This document shows, piece by piece, positions 1-8,586 of a DNA stretch of 64,000 nucleotides. The DNA lies in assembly GCF_014192575.1 (NCBI RefSeq), contig NZ_JACHYC010000005.1:372001-436000 (forward strand). The letters are read 5' to 3'. The notes beneath the pieces were generated by a model. It searched no databases. It saw only the letters and a list, made by a program, of their open reading frames with translations, and had not been told where the DNA came from. Position 1 is the first letter of the stretch. Each line of letters begins with the position of its first letter. This DNA is from Variovorax sp. Sphag1AA. GTDB lineage: Bacteria; Pseudomonadota; Gammaproteobacteria; Burkholderiales; Burkholderiaceae_C. A program made the position numbers and the translations under genes.

Positions 1-1
1 G

Positions 2-1132
2 GGCTATCGCGCGAGCCAGCGCTATGTCGACGCCGCCAATCGCGCCGCGCTCGGCTCGCGCGTGCCGCCGAACAACGTCGCGTTCGCCAACCGGCAGATG
101 CCGGGTGCGACCACCATCGTTCCGGTGGATGCATTCGGACGCGGTCCGGTCGGACGGCGCGAGGTGGTCCAGATTCCGCACGATCGCCTGGTGAACGTGC
201 CCGTCGGGATGGGGGTGCCGATTCCACCGCGCGGAGCCGGCGGCGAACACCCCTCCGGCAGCCGCTTCGGCCTCGGCCGACAGGTTGCGCCACCACCGGC
301 GGCGATCCAGGCGGCACAGCAGCATCAGTTCCAGCAGGCATTGCAGGTGCAGCAGGCTCAACAGCTTCAGCGACAGCAGACCGACATGCAGCAGCGCGCC
401 ACCGCGCAGGCCATGCAGGCCCAGACGCAGCAGATGCAGCAGGCCCAACGCCAGCAATTCGAAGCCCAGCAACGCGCAGGCGCGCAGGCAGCACAGGCGG
501 CGCAGGCACAGCAGCTCCAGCAGGCTCAACGCCAGCAGCAGGAAGCGCAGCAGCGCGCGGCCGCGCAGGCGCAGCAAGCGCAACAGATGCAGCAGCAGAC
601 GCAGCAAGTCCAGCAAGCGCAGCGCGCGCAAGCTGAAGCCCAGCAACGTGCCGCGGCGCAGGCGATGCAGGCCCAACGGCAACAGCAGGAAGCCCAGCAA
701 CGCGCAGCAGCACAAGCGGCGCAGGCGCAACAAGCGCAACAGATGCAGCAGGCACAGCAGCAGCAACAGGAGGCCCAGCAGCGAGCTGCGCAAGCCCAGC
801 AAGCGCAGCAGATGCAGATGCAGCGCCAGCAGATGGAAGCGCAGCAGCAACGCGCCGCCGCCCAAGCCATGCAGGCGCAACGTCAGCAGCAGGAGGCCCA
901 GCAAATGCAGCGGCAGCAGATGGAGATGCAACAGCGCGCGGCACAGGCGCAAGCCCAGCAGATGCAGCAGCTCCAGCAACAGCAGCAACAGGCCGCGATG
1001 CGCGCCCAACAACAGCAGGCTCAGCAGATGCAGCAGGCGCAACAGCAACAGGCAATCCGGCAGGCGCAGGAAGGACGGCAACGCGGCCCTGGGCGACCCG
1101 ACAGGGACCAGGCCCAACCGGACAGGCCCTGA
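2..1132 (+). CDS. FecR-like/DUF6600-type envelope protein with Gln/Ala-rich tail (5' partial)
   Basis: The reading frame is open at the left window edge, so the N-terminus and any signal peptide are missing. The first roughly 90 visible residues, with a segment reading FANRQMPGATTIVP, resemble the conserved part of FecR-like DUF6600 proteins, envelope proteins of unknown function. From about base 300 to 1080 the protein is an almost uninterrupted low-complexity tract of Gln, Ala, Met and Arg built on imperfect units such as AQQMQQAQRQQQEAQQRAAA, expected to be helical or coiled-coil. The end is basic and Pro-rich. The family call rests on recognition of a short segment only; the coding call is firm because the frame is continuous and ends cleanly. 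Confidence 0.65.
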   Translation, partial: GYRASQRYVDAANRAALGSRVPPNNVAFANRQMPGATTIVPVDAFGRGPVGRREVVQIPHDRLVNVPVGMGVPIPPRGAGGEHPSGSRFGLGRQVAPPPAAIQAAQQHQFQQALQVQQAQQLQRQQTDMQQRATAQAMQAQTQQMQQAQRQQFEAQQRAGAQAAQAAQAQQLQQAQRQQQEAQQRAAAQAQQAQQMQQQTQQVQQAQRAQAEAQQRAAAQAMQAQRQQQEAQQRAAAQAAQAQQAQQMQQAQQQQQEAQQRAAQAQQAQQMQMQRQQMEAQQQRAAAQAMQAQRQQQEAQQMQRQQMEMQQRAAQAQAQQMQQLQQQQQQAAMRAQQQQAQQMQQAQQQQAIRQAQEGRQRGPGRPDRDQAQPDRP

Positions 1133-1193
1133 AGACCCGGCGCATCGGCTTCTTCGGGCGGCGGGCTAAAGTCTCGCCACCAAGGAGTTCCCG

Positions 1194-2549
1194 ATGCGCA
1201 CATTCGACTTCGACCTTTTCGTGATCGGCGGCGGAAGCGGCGGCGTGCGAGCGGCGCGCATGGCCGCCCAGCACGGTGCCCGCGTGGCGGTTGCCGAATG
1301 CGCCGAGCTCGGCGGCACCTGCGTCAACGTGGGGTGCATTCCCAAGAAGCTCTATAGCTACGCCGCCGGCTATGGCGAGTCTTTCGAGGAAGCGAAGGGC
1401 TACGGCTGGCACGTGGGCGAAACCCGCTTCGACTGGGCGCGCCTGAAGGCGAATCGCGCGCAGGAGATCCAGCGCCTCAACGGCGTGTACCGCAGCCTGC
1501 TCGAAGGCGCGGGCGTGACGCTGATCCAGGCCTGGGCACACCTCACGGACGCGCACACGGTGCAGGCCGGCGACAGGCAATACACGGCGAAGAATGTGCT
1601 GATCGCGACCGGCGGCATGCCGTTCGTGCCCGAGCTGCCGGGGCGCGAGCATGTGCTGGTGTCCGATGCCATGTTCGATCTCGATCCGTTCCCGAAGCGG
1701 CTGCTGGTCGTCGGCGGCGGCTATATCGCCTGCGAGTTCGCCTCGATCTTCAACGGCCTCGGCGCGAAGGTCACGCAGGTCCAGCGCGGCGCGCATCTGC
1801 TCAACGGGTTCGACGAAGACGTGCGCGATTTCCTCGGCCGGGAAATGCTGCGCACCGGCATCGACATCCACTACAACAGCGAAGTGACGATGGTGAACCG
1901 CATCGAAAGCGGTCTGTGCGCCCTGCTCTCGCGCGGCCAGCGCGTGGAAGCCGACGCCATCCTGTTCGCGACCGGCCGCGTGCCCAATACGCAGGGGCTT
2001 GGCCTCGAAACCGCCGGCGTGAAGCTCGACGCACGCGGGAGCGTGGTCGTCGACACGCACTATCGAACCTCGGTGCCTTCGATCTTCGCGGTTGGCGATG
2101 TGTCCACCCGGCAGCAACTGACGCCTGTGGCACTGGCCGAGGCCATGGTGGTGGTGGACACGCTCTTCGGGCGGGGCAAGCGGCAGCTCGACTACGAATT
2201 CACGCCGACCGCCGTTTTCACGCACCCCAACGTCGGCACCTGCGGCTACACGGAGGCCGGTGCGCGCATGAAGTTCGGCGATGTCACGCTCTTTTCCAGC
2301 GAATTCCGCGCGCTGCGGCACACGATCTCCGGCAGCAAGGAGCGCACCTTCATGAAGCTGATCGTCGACACGAAGAGCGACCGCGTGGTGGGCCTGCACA
2401 TGGTCGGCCCAGACGCCGGCGAGATCGTGCAGGGCTTCGCGGTCGCGATGCGCGCCGGTGCGACCAAGGCGATGTTCGACAGCACGATCGGCATCCATCC
2501 CACAGTGGCAGAGGAATTCGTCACCATGCGTGAACCGATGCCCGGCTGA
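1194..2549 (+). CDS. gor: glutathione-disulfide reductase
   Basis: NADPH-dependent reduction of glutathione disulfide to glutathione by a cytosolic FAD enzyme. The 451 residues match the family length. The N-terminal Rossmann FAD motif GGGSGG is at residues 12-17, the redox-active disulfide CVNVGC at 43-48, a second dinucleotide motif GGGYIACE near 170-180, and the C-terminal catalytic His in HPTVAEE near 439. The ATG follows a good ribosome-binding site, AAGGAG, by 8 bases. The next gene starts 29 bases downstream on the same strand. With the GST at 6939-7583 and the Ohr pair near 49 kb it fits a thiol-based detoxification theme. Confidence 0.95.
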   Translation: MRTFDFDLFVIGGGSGGVRAARMAAQHGARVAVAECAELGGTCVNVGCIPKKLYSYAAGYGESFEEAKGYGWHVGETRFDWARLKANRAQEIQRLNGVYRSLLEGAGVTLIQAWAHLTDAHTVQAGDRQYTAKNVLIATGGMPFVPELPGREHVLVSDAMFDLDPFPKRLLVVGGGYIACEFASIFNGLGAKVTQVQRGAHLLNGFDEDVRDFLGREMLRTGIDIHYNSEVTMVNRIESGLCALLSRGQRVEADAILFATGRVPNTQGLGLETAGVKLDARGSVVVDTHYRTSVPSIFAVGDVSTRQQLTPVALAEAMVVVDTLFGRGKRQLDYEFTPTAVFTHPNVGTCGYTEAGARMKFGDVTLFSSEFRALRHTISGSKERTFMKLIVDTKSDRVVGLHMVGPDAGEIVQGFAVAMRAGATKAMFDSTIGIHPTVAEEFVTMREPMPG

Positions 2550-2578
2550 GTGTCACCGGCTCGCTGCACAATGCGGCG

Positions 2579-4096
2579 ATGCCCTACATGCCCGCCTTCA
2601 TCGCGCCGGCCCGTTTCACGGACCCGGACGCCGCTCTCGAACAGGTTCGCCAGATCTACGCCGGGGGCCTGCAGCACCTGCGCGATGCGATGCAGCGCTT
2701 CGTTGCCGGCGAAAGCCTTCCCGGACGGGTGCGGGCCTGCTACCCCTTCGTGCGGGTGCACACGCACACCGCTTCGCGACAGACACCGGCAGCCAACGCC
2801 GGGCTGAGCTACGGATTCGTTTCGGGCCCAGGCCGCTTCGAGACAACGCTGACCCGGCCGGACCTCTTCCAGCGCTACTACCGCGAGCAGTTCAGGCTGC
2901 TGCTCGAAAACCACCAGGTCGAACTCGAGGTTGGCACCAGCACGCAGCCGATCCCGATCCACTTCTCTTTCGCGGAGAACGATCACATCGAAGGCACGAT
3001 GAGCGCCGAACGCCGCGCCCTCATGCGCGACGTGTTCGACCTGCCGGATCTCGGTGCGATGGACGACGGCATCGCCAACGGCACCTTCGAGGCCAAGCCT
3101 GGAGAGGCACAACCGCTGTCGCTCTTCACCGCCGCGCGCGTCGACTACTCGTTGCACCGCCTGCGGCACTACAGCGGCACCGCGCCGGACTGGTTCCAGA
3201 ACTTCGTGCTCTTCACCAACTACCAGTTCTACATCGATGAATTCGTACGGCTGGGGCACGAAGCGATGGCGGACGAGAACAGCGAATACATCGCCTTCAT
3301 CGAGCCCGGCAACGTGATCACACGGCGTCGCGGCCTTCCCCCAGGCGCGAGCGACCTGTACGGCAGCCTGCTCGACGGCACGCAGGGTACGCCGCCCGCG
3401 CGCCTGCCGCAGATGCCCGGCTACCACCTCGTGCGCGAGGACTGCACCGGCATCACGATGGTCAATATCGGCGTCGGCCCGGCCAACGCGAAAACCATCA
3501 CCGACCACGTCGCGGTGCTGCGGCCGCACGCCTGGATGATGCTCGGCCACTGCGCCGGGCTGCGGCAGGGGCAGCAGCTCGGCGACTACGTGCTCGCGCA
3601 TGCCTATGTGCGCGAGGACCATGTGCTGGACGAAGAGTTGCCACTCTGGGTGCCGATCCCGGCGCTGTCGGAAATCCAGCTTGCGCTGGAGAAGGCGGTG
3701 GCGGACGTCACCGGCATGCAGGGCACCGAGCTCAAGAAGATCATGCGCACCGGCACGGTCGCGAGCACCGACAACCGCAACTGGGAACTGCTGCCCGGCA
3801 ACCAGCCGCAGCGCCGCTTCAGCCAGAGCCGCGCGGTGGCGCTCGATATGGAAAGCGCCACCATCGCCGCCAACGGCTTTCGCTTCCGCGTGCCCTACGG
3901 CACCCTGCTGTGCGTGAGCGACAAGCCGCTGCACGGCGAGATCAAGCTGCCCGGCATGGCCAACCAGTTCTACCGTGAGCGGGTGGAGCAGCACTTGCGC
4001 ATCGGCATGGCCGCGATCGACGTGCTGCGCAAGGAAGGATCAAGCCGCCTCCACAGCCGCAAGCTGCGCAGCTTCGCTGAGGTAGCGTTCCAGTAG
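2579..4096 (+). CDS. amn: AMP nucleosidase
   Basis: Hydrolyses the N-glycosidic bond of AMP to adenine and ribose 5-phosphate, helping set the adenylate pool. The 505-residue protein has the N-terminal AMP nucleosidase domain over roughly the first 180 residues and a C-terminal nucleoside-phosphorylase-like domain with the segments GITMVNIGVGPANAKT and DMESATIAANGF. E. coli Amn is about 484 residues, so it is full length. There is no strong ribosome-binding site, and an out-of-frame ATG lies 8 bases upstream. It lies close behind gor, possibly co-transcribed, and ends one base from the convergent ArsR gene. Confidence 0.93.
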   Translation: MPYMPAFIAPARFTDPDAALEQVRQIYAGGLQHLRDAMQRFVAGESLPGRVRACYPFVRVHTHTASRQTPAANAGLSYGFVSGPGRFETTLTRPDLFQRYYREQFRLLLENHQVELEVGTSTQPIPIHFSFAENDHIEGTMSAERRALMRDVFDLPDLGAMDDGIANGTFEAKPGEAQPLSLFTAARVDYSLHRLRHYSGTAPDWFQNFVLFTNYQFYIDEFVRLGHEAMADENSEYIAFIEPGNVITRRRGLPPGASDLYGSLLDGTQGTPPARLPQMPGYHLVREDCTGITMVNIGVGPANAKTITDHVAVLRPHAWMMLGHCAGLRQGQQLGDYVLAHAYVREDHVLDEELPLWVPIPALSEIQLALEKAVADVTGMQGTELKKIMRTGTVASTDNRNWELLPGNQPQRRFSQSRAVALDMESATIAANGFRFRVPYGTLLCVSDKPLHGEIKLPGMANQFYRERVEQHLRIGMAAIDVLRKEGSSRLHSRKLRSFAEVAFQ

Positions 4097-4097
4097 C

Positions 4098-4784
4098 CTA
4101 GGCGCCGAAGAGTTCGGGGAGTTCTCGCTGCGCCTTCGCGGTGACAGCGAGCGCGCGGTCGTCGAGGTCCTGGCGGACCCAGTCGCGGCGCAGTGCGAGT
4201 TGCAGCCATGCTGCGCCCAGCGCACCGCCCAGATGCGGGCGCCTTTCGCTCCAGTCCAGGCAGGCGCAGGCGAAGCGGCGACGCGAGGTACGCAACGCGT
4301 CGACATCGATGCCCAGGGTTTCCAGTGCGATGGCGCCTTCTGAAGTCAAGGTGTAGTCGCCGTCGTCGGATGTGCCTTGCAGCCAGCCATGTGAATGCAG
4401 CCGATCGTGCAACGCGACACCGGCGGCGCCCGCCATGTGGTCGTAGCAGGTGCGCGCGCTGCGCAGGCGGTTCGGCGTGGTCGGCTTGAATTCACCACGC
4501 GGCGTGCCGGCAACGACGAGCAGGCTTTCGAGCGCGGTCGCCACCTGGCCGCTCGCAAGGCGGAAGTAGCGGTGCTTGCCTTGCGCGACCGACTCGACGA
4601 GGCGCTGCTCCTTGAGGCGCGACAGATGCGCGCTGGCGGTCGATGCCGCCACATCAGCGACCGTCGCAAGTTCAGTGGCCGTGCGCGCATGGCCGTCCAT
4701 CAGGCAGCACAGCATGCGTGCACGGGCGGGCTCGGCAATAGCGCCTGCAAGGCGGGCCAGATCGATGTCGGCGTTTGCATCCAT
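4098..4784 (-). CDS. ArsR-family winged-helix regulator
   Basis: 228-residue DNA-binding regulator. Residues 8-90 form an ArsR-type winged helix (AEPARARMLCCLMDG, then TATELATVADVAASTASAHLSRLKEQRLV, with the wing at GKHRYFRLA). The remaining ~130 residues are longer than in classical metal-sensing ArsR proteins and show no obvious metal-binding Cys/His cluster, so an organic ligand is more likely. It is divergent from the cytochrome P450 gene, with 51 bases between the two ATGs, and I infer that it represses that gene and itself. The ATG at 4784 is chosen because the family alignment begins just after it, although the frame stays open further upstream. Confidence 0.87.
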   Translation of the reverse strand: MDANADIDLARLAGAIAEPARARMLCCLMDGHARTATELATVADVAASTASAHLSRLKEQRLVESVAQGKHRYFRLASGQVATALESLLVVAGTPRGEFKPTTPNRLRSARTCYDHMAGAAGVALHDRLHSHGWLQGTSDDGDYTLTSEGAIALETLGIDVDALRTSRRRFACACLDWSERRPHLGGALGAAWLQLALRRDWVRQDLDDRALAVTAKAQRELPELFGA

Positions 4785-4786
4785 AT

Positions 4787-4802
4787 TTCGATCGTAAGCG
4801 AA
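4787..4802. promoter_or_regulatory. candidate operator between arsR-type gene and P450 gene
   Basis: Inverted repeat TTCG-N8-CGAA, centred in the 51-base gap between the divergent start codons. The dyad is short, so chance occurrence is possible. Position is the main argument: any regulator binding here would cover both promoters. Confidence 0.3.
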
Positions 4803-4835
4803 GTGTGTCTGCAAGAGAAAGCCCACACTCTCGCC

Positions 4836-5987
4836 ATGACACACACAGCGCCACCCAGCGACGCCATCGCGGCCGTCACGCATCCCAACCCCTATCCCTG
4901 GTACGCCACGCTGCGAAGCGGGCCGGCGCTGGTCCGCGACGAGCGGCTGCGGCTCTGGGTCGCAAGCCGCGCCGACGTGGTGCGCGACCTGCTGACGAAC
5001 GACGCGCTGCGCGTACGCCCGGTCGCCGAGCCGGTACCGACTGCCATTGCGGGTACGCCCGCGGGCGAAGTCTTCGGGCAGTTGGTGCGGATGAATGACG
5101 GCGAAACCCATACGACGCACAAGCCCGTGCTGCAGCGCGCGCTGGCCGGACTGGATCTCGTCTCTGCACACGAGGCTGCGGGGCGGATCGCGGCGCAGAT
5201 GCCGCACGCGCCACTGTCCGGCTTCTGCCTTTCGTATCCGGTGCGTGCGGTGGCGCACCTGCTCGGCTTCGCGGATGACGAACTGCCGATCCTGTCCGAC
5301 TGGATGCGCGAGTTCGTCGCATGCCTGTCGCCGCTTTCGACGCCCGCACAGCTGGATGCCGCAAGCAGCGCCGCTGCGGCGTTGATGGACCGCTTCGCAA
5401 GCATCGCGAATGTCCGGCCCGCGCCGCATGGCAGCTTGCTCGCGGCCGTGCAGGCCGAAGCACCGACTCCGCGCTCACGCACGCTGCAAGCCAATCTCGT
5501 CGGGCTGATGTCGCAGACCTGCGAAGCGACCGCCGGCCTCCTGGGCAACAGCCTCGCGGCACTGGCGCGCGAGCCGGATCTTCGGCGCAAGCTGGCCTCG
5601 CGGTGGGAACTGCTGCCGGCGTTGATCGAGGAAGTCGCCCGCCACGATCCCTCGGTGCAGAACACGCGTCGCTTCGTTGCGCGATCCACCCTCGTCGATG
5701 GCAACGTGCTCGCGCCTGGCGACGCGGTTCTGCTCGTGCTCGCAGCAGCAAACCGCGATCCGGCGCTCAACCCCGCGCCAGCGACTTTCGAGCTGATGCG
5801 AACCCACCGGCAATCACTCGGCTTCGGCTACGGTCCGCACGCCTGCCCGGGTCAGATGCTTGCGTTCACGATCGCGGCTGCAGGGCTCCGGGCGTTGCTG
5901 TCGGGCGGCCTCCGCACCGAAGAGCTTCTCGCGAGCGGATGGGACTACCAGCCATCCGTCAATGCACGGATCCCGCGCTTTCATTGA
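4836..5987 (+). CDS. cytochrome P450
   Basis: 383-residue soluble bacterial P450, monooxygenase of unknown substrate. The heme-binding loop GFGYGPHACPGQ gives the axial Cys at about residue 337. The K-helix ExxR is present as EVAR within LIEEVARHDPS. The I-helix region (LMSQTCEATAGLLGN) lacks the textbook acid-Thr pair and reads CEATA instead. No ferredoxin or ferredoxin reductase gene is adjacent, so electrons must come from elsewhere. The ATG at 4836 fits the family start. The 3' end overlaps the convergent PNPOx-like gene by 29 bases. It is likely controlled by the divergent ArsR protein. Confidence 0.9.
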   Translation: MTHTAPPSDAIAAVTHPNPYPWYATLRSGPALVRDERLRLWVASRADVVRDLLTNDALRVRPVAEPVPTAIAGTPAGEVFGQLVRMNDGETHTTHKPVLQRALAGLDLVSAHEAAGRIAAQMPHAPLSGFCLSYPVRAVAHLLGFADDELPILSDWMREFVACLSPLSTPAQLDAASSAAAALMDRFASIANVRPAPHGSLLAAVQAEAPTPRSRTLQANLVGLMSQTCEATAGLLGNSLAALAREPDLRRKLASRWELLPALIEEVARHDPSVQNTRRFVARSTLVDGNVLAPGDAVLLVLAAANRDPALNPAPATFELMRTHRQSLGFGYGPHACPGQMLAFTIAAAGLRALLSGGLRTEELLASGWDYQPSVNARIPRFH

Positions 5988-6942
5988 GGCGCGCGACTTG
6001 GGCCCAGGTGCCGGTGTCCGCGAGAAACGGCGACAACTCCGCGCGACCCCAGCGCAGTGGGAGCGCCGACCGGCGATGAAGCGCCGAGACGACCTGCATG
6101 CGAAGCAGCCGTTCGGCGCCTTCGAACGCGGTCAGCTCTTCCCCCTCCAACACCACCTCGGCACGCACCGCGACATGAAGAAGATCCCCAGTCTCGAAGT
6201 CGATGAACAACAACCCCGCCCGTGGGTTCACAGCGATATTGCCAAGCGTGTTGAAGAAGGTGTTGCCGTTGAAATCCGGCGCGGTCAGCGTGCCGTCGTC
6301 CGACACCCGAACGAAGCCTGGCTTACCGCCGCGGTGCGATACGTCGACGCCGTGCGATGCGTCACCGTCCCCCGTCGACGGATGCGCGGTCGCGATGAAG
6401 AACGTGTCGGCCTTTTCGATGATGCGCCGGGCCTCGGCATCCAGACGATCCATGCGTCGCGCTTCCAACGCTGAGTGGGCTTCGCCCACGAACACTGGCT
6501 CACGCGCCTGGATGTATCGCGGGCAGTTGCCGAAGCTCTGGCGCACTTCAACCGTGAAGCCGCGCGCATCGATTTCGGAGACGATGCCATTCATCCGGTT
6601 GCGCCGCCGCGTATGCGGCTCGATGCCAAGAAGGCCGATGGGCGCGCCGGCAACCAGCGCAGCCGAGAGCGGGTCGCCCGCAGCCGCCAGCGCGTCGATG
6701 CGAAGGTGGTGCGCGTCCGGTGAGTGCGCGAATCCCGGCGGCGCCGCGAGCACGCTCGCCCACGGCTGACCCGCTTCGTCGAGGCTGCCCGCGATCATGA
6801 AGGGCAGTTGCGCGAAGAAGGTGCGGTGCTGGTCCGGCATGAAGTCACGCATGATGCGCGGACCGATCTCGGCAAGCCGTTCAGCGACGCCCTCGCGGGC
6901 CTGCAACGCGCGTTCGCCCTCGTGCCAGGGACGGGCGTTCAT
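5959..6942 (-). CDS. pyridoxamine 5'-phosphate oxidase-like flavin-binding protein
   Basis: 327-residue protein with a split-barrel PNPOx-like fold: AGSLDEAGQPWASVLAAPPGF near residues 50-70 and the second-half segment DFNGNTFFNTLGNIAVNPRAGLLFIDF. The latter is typical of FMN-binding pyridoxamine-oxidase-related proteins that are often fused to, or encoded with, ferredoxin reductases or GSTs. Substrate unknown. Its ATG overlaps the stop of the upstream GST gene as ATGA, so the two are translationally coupled. The 3' end overlaps the convergent P450 gene by 29 bases. Confidence 0.85.
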   Translation of the reverse strand: MNARPWHEGERALQAREGVAERLAEIGPRIMRDFMPDQHRTFFAQLPFMIAGSLDEAGQPWASVLAAPPGFAHSPDAHHLRIDALAAAGDPLSAALVAGAPIGLLGIEPHTRRRNRMNGIVSEIDARGFTVEVRQSFGNCPRYIQAREPVFVGEAHSALEARRMDRLDAEARRIIEKADTFFIATAHPSTGDGDASHGVDVSHRGGKPGFVRVSDDGTLTAPDFNGNTFFNTLGNIAVNPRAGLLFIDFETGDLLHVAVRAEVVLEGEELTAFEGAERLLRMQVVSALHRRSALPLRWGRAELSPFLADTGTWAQVARLNESAGSVH

Positions 6943-7583
6943 GCCGCCAACCCGACGCGCGACGCGGCCATCGGCTGGAAGCCCGGCAGCGCCTCGATGC
7001 GCGCGAGCCATGCGCGCACGTGCGGATAGTCCGCGAGCGACACATTGCCTTCCGGCGCATGCGCGACATAGCTGTAGTTCGCGACGTCGGCCAGCGTCGG
7101 CGATGCACCTGCGAGGAAGGGGCGCGTGGCGAGTTCGTCGTTCATCACGCGCAGCAGATCATGCGATCGCGCAACGATCTCGGCGGGATCCCTGCGCAGG
7201 CCGAACAGCACGATGACGCGCGCCGTTGCAGGCCCACCCGCAAGCTGCCCGGCAGCGACCGAGAGCCAGCGCTGCACCTGCGCAGCGCCGACCGGATCAC
7301 GCGGATACCAGCGCCCCGGATCCTCCGCATAGCGCTCATTCAGGTAGACCATGATCGCGTTGGAGTCGGCCACGGTCACGTCGCCATCCTCGATGACCGG
7401 CACCTGTCCGAATGCATTGCGGCGCAGGAATTCAGGTGCGCGATGCGCGCCGGCGCGCATATCGACCTCGATGACTTCGAACGGCAAGTCGAGCAGCGAA
7501 AGAAAGAGCCGCACGCGATGCGCGTGGCCGGACAGCGATGCGCTGTAGACCTTGATCGGTTGGGTGGGGCGACTTGCACTCAT
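6939..7583 (-). CDS. glutathione S-transferase family protein
   Basis: 214-residue cytosolic GST. The N-terminal thioredoxin-like domain begins VYSASLSGHAHRVRLFLSLL, with the cis-Pro segment GQVPVIEDGD and the glutathione gamma-Glu contact ADSNAI. The C-terminal helical domain has the N-capping/hydrophobic staple region SPTLADVANYSY. The start is preceded by a strong AGGAGA site. It is the first gene of a two-gene operon with the PNPOx-like gene (4-base ATGA overlap) and is divergent from a LysR gene that is its probable regulator. Substrate cannot be told from sequence. Confidence 0.92.
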   Translation of the reverse strand: MSASRPTQPIKVYSASLSGHAHRVRLFLSLLDLPFEVIEVDMRAGAHRAPEFLRRNAFGQVPVIEDGDVTVADSNAIMVYLNERYAEDPGRWYPRDPVGAAQVQRWLSVAAGQLAGGPATARVIVLFGLRRDPAEIVARSHDLLRVMNDELATRPFLAGASPTLADVANYSYVAHAPEGNVSLADYPHVRAWLARIEALPGFQPMAASRVGLAA

Positions 7584-7690
7584 GTGGTTTCTCCTGACGG
7601 GCTTCGATGAGGGCATTCTTGTTTGCTTCCCGCCAAGGAGCAATGGCGCGGACTGCACTTGACTACTCCGATTTCCGGTTTAATCGCGCC

Positions 7691-8581
7691 ATGGACCGAC
7701 TCAAAGCCATGCACACCTTCGTGCAGATCGCCGACCAGGGCAGCCTGACCAAGGCCGCCGATGCGCTCGATAGTTCGCTTCCCGCCGTCGTGCGCTCGCT
7801 TGCGGGACTCGAAGCGCATCTGGGCGTGCGACTGTTCCACCGCACCACGCGCCGCATCTCGCTCACCACCGAGGGCCGCACCTACCTGCAGAGCGCGCGC
7901 GAAGTGCTGGCCGCAGCGGATGCGGCTGACCGCGCCCTCACGCAGGGTGCGACCGAGCCCACGGGCCAGCTCACCGTGACTGCGCCAGTGCTCTTCGGCC
8001 ACATGTACGTTGCGCCGGCCATCGTCCGGTTCCTGCAGCGCTACGACAAGATGCGCTGCAGCGTGCTCCTGCACGACAGGCCGGTGAGCCTGCTGGAAGA
8101 AGGCGTCGACGTCGGCATTCGCATCAGCGCGCTGGAGGATTCGTCCCTCGTGGCGCAACAGCTCGGCAGCATCCGCCGCGTGGTGGTCGCGAGCCCCGAC
8201 TACCTGCGCAGGCATGACCGCCCGAGTCACCCGAACGAGCTGATGAAGGCGAACTGCGTCCGCATCATGCCCACCACCATCGGCCCCTGGCGCTTCCGCG
8301 ATGGAGGGCGGCCTTTGTCGGTGGCGGTGCAAGGCAACCTGGAGTTCAACCACATCGCGCCCGCCCTGGAGGCGTGCGCGGCAGGCATGGGCTTCGGCAA
8401 CTTCTTCTCCTACCAGGTGCTGCCATTCATCGCGCAGAAGCGGCTGGAGATCGTGCTCGAAGACTTCGAGCCGCCACCGCGGCCGGTCAGCGTGATCTAT
8501 CCGCACGCGCGGCTGCTGCCTGCGCGCACGCGGGTCTTCGTCGAATGGATGAAGCAGGAATTCGCCGGCATCCGCCTCTGA
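7691..8581 (+). CDS. LysR-family transcriptional regulator (divergent from GST operon)
   Basis: 296-residue LTTR. The N-terminal helix-turn-helix begins MDRLKAMHTFVQIADQGSLT, typical of the group with the downstream segment LFHRTTRRISLT; the effector-binding domain runs from about residue 90 (GQLTVTAPVLFG) to the end. It lies divergent from the GST/PNPOx-like operon, the classical arrangement for an LTTR and its target. It ends 5 bases before the NodI-like ABC gene. The ATG at 7691 is chosen from the family N-terminus; the longer open frame upstream runs into the intergenic region. Confidence 0.92.
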   Translation: MDRLKAMHTFVQIADQGSLTKAADALDSSLPAVVRSLAGLEAHLGVRLFHRTTRRISLTTEGRTYLQSAREVLAAADAADRALTQGATEPTGQLTVTAPVLFGHMYVAPAIVRFLQRYDKMRCSVLLHDRPVSLLEEGVDVGIRISALEDSSLVAQQLGSIRRVVVASPDYLRRHDRPSHPNELMKANCVRIMPTTIGPWRFRDGGRPLSVAVQGNLEFNHIAPALEACAAGMGFGNFFSYQVLPFIAQKRLEIVLEDFEPPPRPVSVIYPHARLLPARTRVFVEWMKQEFAGIRL

Positions 8582-8586
8582 CGGGC

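Noticed and set aside
526..870. Cys-rich minus-strand frame opposite the Gln-rich tail.
   Set aside because: Direct consequence of CAG/GCA repeats read on the other strand.
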